Assembly: GCA_037147055.1 (NCBI GenBank)
Contig: JBAWVW010000079.1
Location: 1-8,357 of the forward strand
DNA: 8,357 nt
Direction of reading: 5' to 3'
Source: Casp-actino8 sp037147055
GTDB lineage: Bacteria > Actinomycetota > Acidimicrobiia > Acidimicrobiales > Ilumatobacteraceae
Positions within the stretch are counted from its first letter, which is position 1. Every line of letters starts with the position of its first letter. Shown piece by piece: positions 6,489 through 8,357 of this stretch. Below the pieces are notes generated by a model that was not told the origin of the DNA, ran no database searches, and was given only the letters and a program-made list of their open reading frames with translations. The translations under genes and the position numbers were made by a program.

Positions 6489-6491
6489 TGT

Positions 6492-6525
6492 AAATGGGCG
6501 GGTCGCGAAGGCGGCCCGCCCATTT
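6492..6525 (+). terminator. Strong 34-base hairpin, probable terminator of the transporter operon
   Basis: AAATGGGCGGG (6492-6502) pairs perfectly with CCCGCCCATTT (6515-6525). Inside, U6503-G6514 and CGC (6504-6506) with GCG (6511-6513) extend the stem to 15 pairs, closed by a GAAG loop (6507-6510). The stem is very GC-rich with A-U pairs at its base, and the descending arm ends in only three T residues. It could therefore act as an L-shaped terminator without a long U-tract, as is common in Actinomycetota, or as a messenger-stabilising hairpin. It reads almost the same on the other strand. Confidence 0.65.
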
Positions 6526-6543
6526 CGCGCTACGCCATCTCTC

Positions 6544-7404
6544 ATGGCGGCAGCAGCTCCCGTTGTCTTTGTACTGCTGTGGAGTACTGGCTTCATTGTG
6601 GCGCGTTACGGTACGCGCGATGCAGGGCCGCTGACATTTTTGTTTTTGCGAATGATGATTGCTGCTGTGGTTCTGTGGGCGATAGCTGTCACAACCAATG
6701 CTCCGGCAATATCCCTCACCCAAGTGAAGTGGGCCATGCTGACCGGTTTAGGAATGCACGCGATCTACTTAGGAGGCGTGTTCATCGCTTCCGATCTCGG
6801 TTTACCGTCAGGCTTATCTGCACTCATCGCCGGGCTGCATCCAGTCGTCACCTCGGTCGGTGCACTCTTGTTATTGAGCGAGAAATTACGACCCCGCCAA
6901 TGGATCGGAGTCGGGTGTGGGCTTGGTGGTGTTGTTGCAGTTGTCATTGATCGTCTGAACGCAGGAGTGAGCGGAATCACCGCTGGGGCGGTTGTGGCAA
7001 TGTTGGTATCAGTCGTTGGAATGTCGACTGGAACTTTGTTGCAACGTTCTCGCGGTGGCACGATGCCTTTGTTGCGCGGAACTGCCGTTCAATACATGAT
7101 TTCAGCTGTTGTTTTCGGTATTGGTTCTGTGAGCGTCGAGCATTTTGAAGTGCACTGGACAGCAAGATTTTGGTGGTCGCTGGTGTGGGCTGTCGTTGTA
7201 CTTTCAATCACCGCGGTACTGATCATGCTGTGGTTATTGCAACGTCAGGCAGCGGTGAAAGTCAGCAGCCTGTTCTTCCTGACTCCAGCATTAAGCACAA
7301 TTGAAGGCGCAGTGTTATTTGGTGAACGTTTGGGAGTCCTCGCCGTCCTCGGCTTGCTTGTGGCGCTACTCGGGGTAGCACTCACGACGCGTCAGCCCGT
7401 GTAG
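6544..7404 (+). CDS. EamA/DMT-family transporter, probable metabolite exporter
   Basis: This 286-residue protein is almost entirely hydrophobic, with about ten membrane segments in two repeated halves, the usual size and layout of EamA (drug/metabolite) transporters. It opens L-L-W-S-T-G-F-I-V-A-R-Y (11-22), where the family has L-L-W-G-x-x-F. Each half ends in the family signature: I-A-G-L-H-P-V-V-T-S with L-L-S-E-K-L (95-115), and F-L-T-P-A-L-S-T-I with L-F-G-E-R-L (245-263). Known members export amino acids, nucleosides or metabolites; the substrate here cannot be read from sequence. No Shine-Dalgarno sequence precedes ATG 6544, and the frame has no ATG, GTG or TTG between the hairpins and that ATG. 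The N-terminus already fits the family, so a leaderless or weakly translated messenger is possible. It lies after the terminator-like hairpins, so it is probably a separate unit and need not belong to the pyrimidine pathway. Confidence 0.85.
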   Translation: MAAAAPVVFVLLWSTGFIVARYGTRDAGPLTFLFLRMMIAAVVLWAIAVTTNAPAISLTQVKWAMLTGLGMHAIYLGGVFIASDLGLPSGLSALIAGLHPVVTSVGALLLLSEKLRPRQWIGVGCGLGGVVAVVIDRLNAGVSGITAGAVVAMLVSVVGMSTGTLLQRSRGGTMPLLRGTAVQYMISAVVFGIGSVSVEHFEVHWTARFWWSLVWAVVVLSITAVLIMLWLLQRQAAVKVSSLFFLTPALSTIEGAVLFGERLGVLAVLGLLVALLGVALTTRQPV

Positions 7405-8357
7405 TGCGCGTCAGCGAGGGCGAGAACTTCGTCGAGAATAGCGATACCTGATCGCACATCATCGTCACTGGTTGTCAAAGGTGGAACCACGTGAATGCGA
7501 TTGAAGTGGGCAAAAGGCCACAAGTTTTTTGCCTTACAGGCGCCGATCAGTTCGACCATTGGGGCATTGGCTGGGCCAGCAGCGTTAAACGGCACGAGCG
7601 GTTCACGTGTCTCACGATTTTTGACTAACTCAATCGCCCAAAAAACGCCAATGCCACGAACGTCTCCGACGCTCGGATGATTGGCTTTCAATTTCTCAAG
7701 TTCGGGTCCAATGATGTCGCGACCAAGGTGCCGGGCATTGTCAATGATCCCTTCTTCCTCGAAAATATTGATGCTCGCAACCGCTGAGGCACATGCCAGT
7801 GGATGACCGCTGTAGGTCAGTCCACCTGGAAATTGCCTCTCGCGGAAAGTATCAGCAATGCGATCGCTAATGATCACGCCGCCCAATGGCAAGTAACCAG
7901 AGTTCACACCTTTAGCAAAACAAATCAAGTCAGGTGCGACTTTCCAGTTGTCAATAGCGAACCATTCACCACATCGACCGAACCCCGACATCACTTCATC
8001 AGCGATGAACACAATTCCGAACTCATCACAGATTTCGCGCACACCGGCCATGTACCCCGGCGGCGGAACCAGAATTCCGTTCGTACCGACGACACCTTCA
8101 AGCATGATCGCGGCAACAGTTTGTGGACCTTCGACCATCAACGTGTCGCGCAGGTGATGCAGTGCGCGTTGTGATTCTTCAATATCGCTACTGCTGTGAA
8201 ACGCGGAGCGATAGGGGTACGGTCCCCAGAATTTGACGACTCCTGGTAAACCAGGTTCGCTTGGCCAACGGCGTGGATCACCAGTGAGTTGAATTGCTCC
8301 ACCAGTTGCTCCGTGATAACTACGGTATGTCGTCAAAATTTTATGACGCCCAGTATG
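7392..8357 (-). CDS. Class III (PLP) aminotransferase, N-terminus beyond the window; possible beta-alanine/beta-amino acid:pyruvate type
   Basis: The visible 321 residues run from the right edge to a TGA (complement of 7392-7394). The frame stays open through base 8357, with H-T-G-R-H-K-I-L before Y-R-S-Y-H-G-A-T, a family block normally well inside the protein, so the true start is outside. A TTG at 8336 is only an internal leucine codon. Key residues: the aspartate that holds the pyridine nitrogen of PLP, in I-A-D-E-V (visible residue 120); the Schiff-base lysine in F-A-K-G-V-N-S-G-Y (visible residue 149; codon at 7911-7913); and T-Y-S-G-H-P-L-A-C-A. The C-terminal L-W-P-F-A-H-F-N-R-I-H-V-V-P-P resembles taurine:pyruvate and omega-amino acid aminotransferases. 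Beside dihydropyrimidinase and semialdehyde dehydrogenase genes, a role in turning beta-alanine or 3-aminoisobutyrate into its semialdehyde is the best inference. Taurine or another omega-amino acid is the alternative. Its tail overlaps the EamA gene by 13 bases. Confidence 0.9.
   Translation of the reverse strand, partial: HTGRHKILTTYRSYHGATGGAIQLTGDPRRWPSEPGLPGVVKFWGPYPYRSAFHSSSDIEESQRALHHLRDTLMVEGPQTVAAIMLEGVVGTNGILVPPPGYMAGVREICDEFGIVFIADEVMSGFGRCGEWFAIDNWKVAPDLICFAKGVNSGYLPLGGVIISDRIADTFRERQFPGGLTYSGHPLACASAVASINIFEEEGIIDNARHLGRDIIGPELEKLKANHPSVGDVRGIGVFWAIELVKNRETREPLVPFNAAGPANAPMVELIGACKAKNLWPFAHFNRIHVVPPLTTSDDDVRSGIAILDEVLALADAHYTG

Noticed and set aside
8334..8336. TTG as the start of the aminotransferase gene
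   Set aside because: The frame continues open to the window edge with family-typical residues (T-G-R-H-K) before it, so this TTG is an internal leucine.
1..8357. Search by eye for CRISPR repeats, insertion sequence ends, tRNA genes, toxin-antitoxin or defence genes
   Set aside because: No spaced direct repeats, transposase motifs, cloverleaf sequence or nuclease/defence motifs were seen; nearly every base is in an ordinary metabolic or transport gene.

Overview
The window is a catabolic gene cluster of about 8.4 kb, almost fully coding, read mainly on the + strand. It suggests a mid-GC Actinomycetota, perhaps an aquatic acidimicrobial lineage. The clues are roughly half G+C by eye, a lipoprotein start ending in C-G-G-S-rich sequence, an F420-type luciferase-like enzyme, and mixed codon choice. 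This placement is inference; there is no rRNA or marker gene here to confirm it.

Layout, + strand: (1) the last 54 residues of a dihydropyrimidinase (1-167); (2) a CoA-acylating (methyl)malonate-semialdehyde dehydrogenase (202-1686); (3) a luciferase-like flavin/F420 oxidoreductase resembling the CPS_4043 family (1695-2723); (4) an ABC importer made of permease 1 (2737-3642), ATPase (3639-4439), permease 2 (4436-5227) and an NMT1/THI5-like lipoprotein binding protein (5309-6463). The first three transporter genes overlap as ATGA. An 81-base leader with a strong Shine-Dalgarno sequence precedes the binding protein. The run ends at a 20-base perfect palindrome covering the stop codon, followed by a strong 34-base hairpin. 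After that come an EamA/DMT-type exporter (6544-7404, +) and, on the - strand, a class III aminotransferase (7392-8357) whose N-terminus lies beyond the right edge. These two genes converge and overlap by 13 bases.

Working model (inference from families plus context): the ABC system imports a pyrimidine-like compound. A reductive pathway, partly outside the window, gives a dihydropyrimidine. Dihydropyrimidinase opens the ring. A ureidopropionase not seen here would give beta-alanine or 3-aminoisobutyrate. The aminotransferase would make the semialdehyde, and the dehydrogenase would convert it to acetyl-CoA or propionyl-CoA. The luciferase-like enzyme is the unexplained part; its place in the pathway is the best lead for new biology. 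I saw no CRISPR array, insertion sequence, tRNA, phage gene or defence system, and no gene-free stretch over 300 bases.
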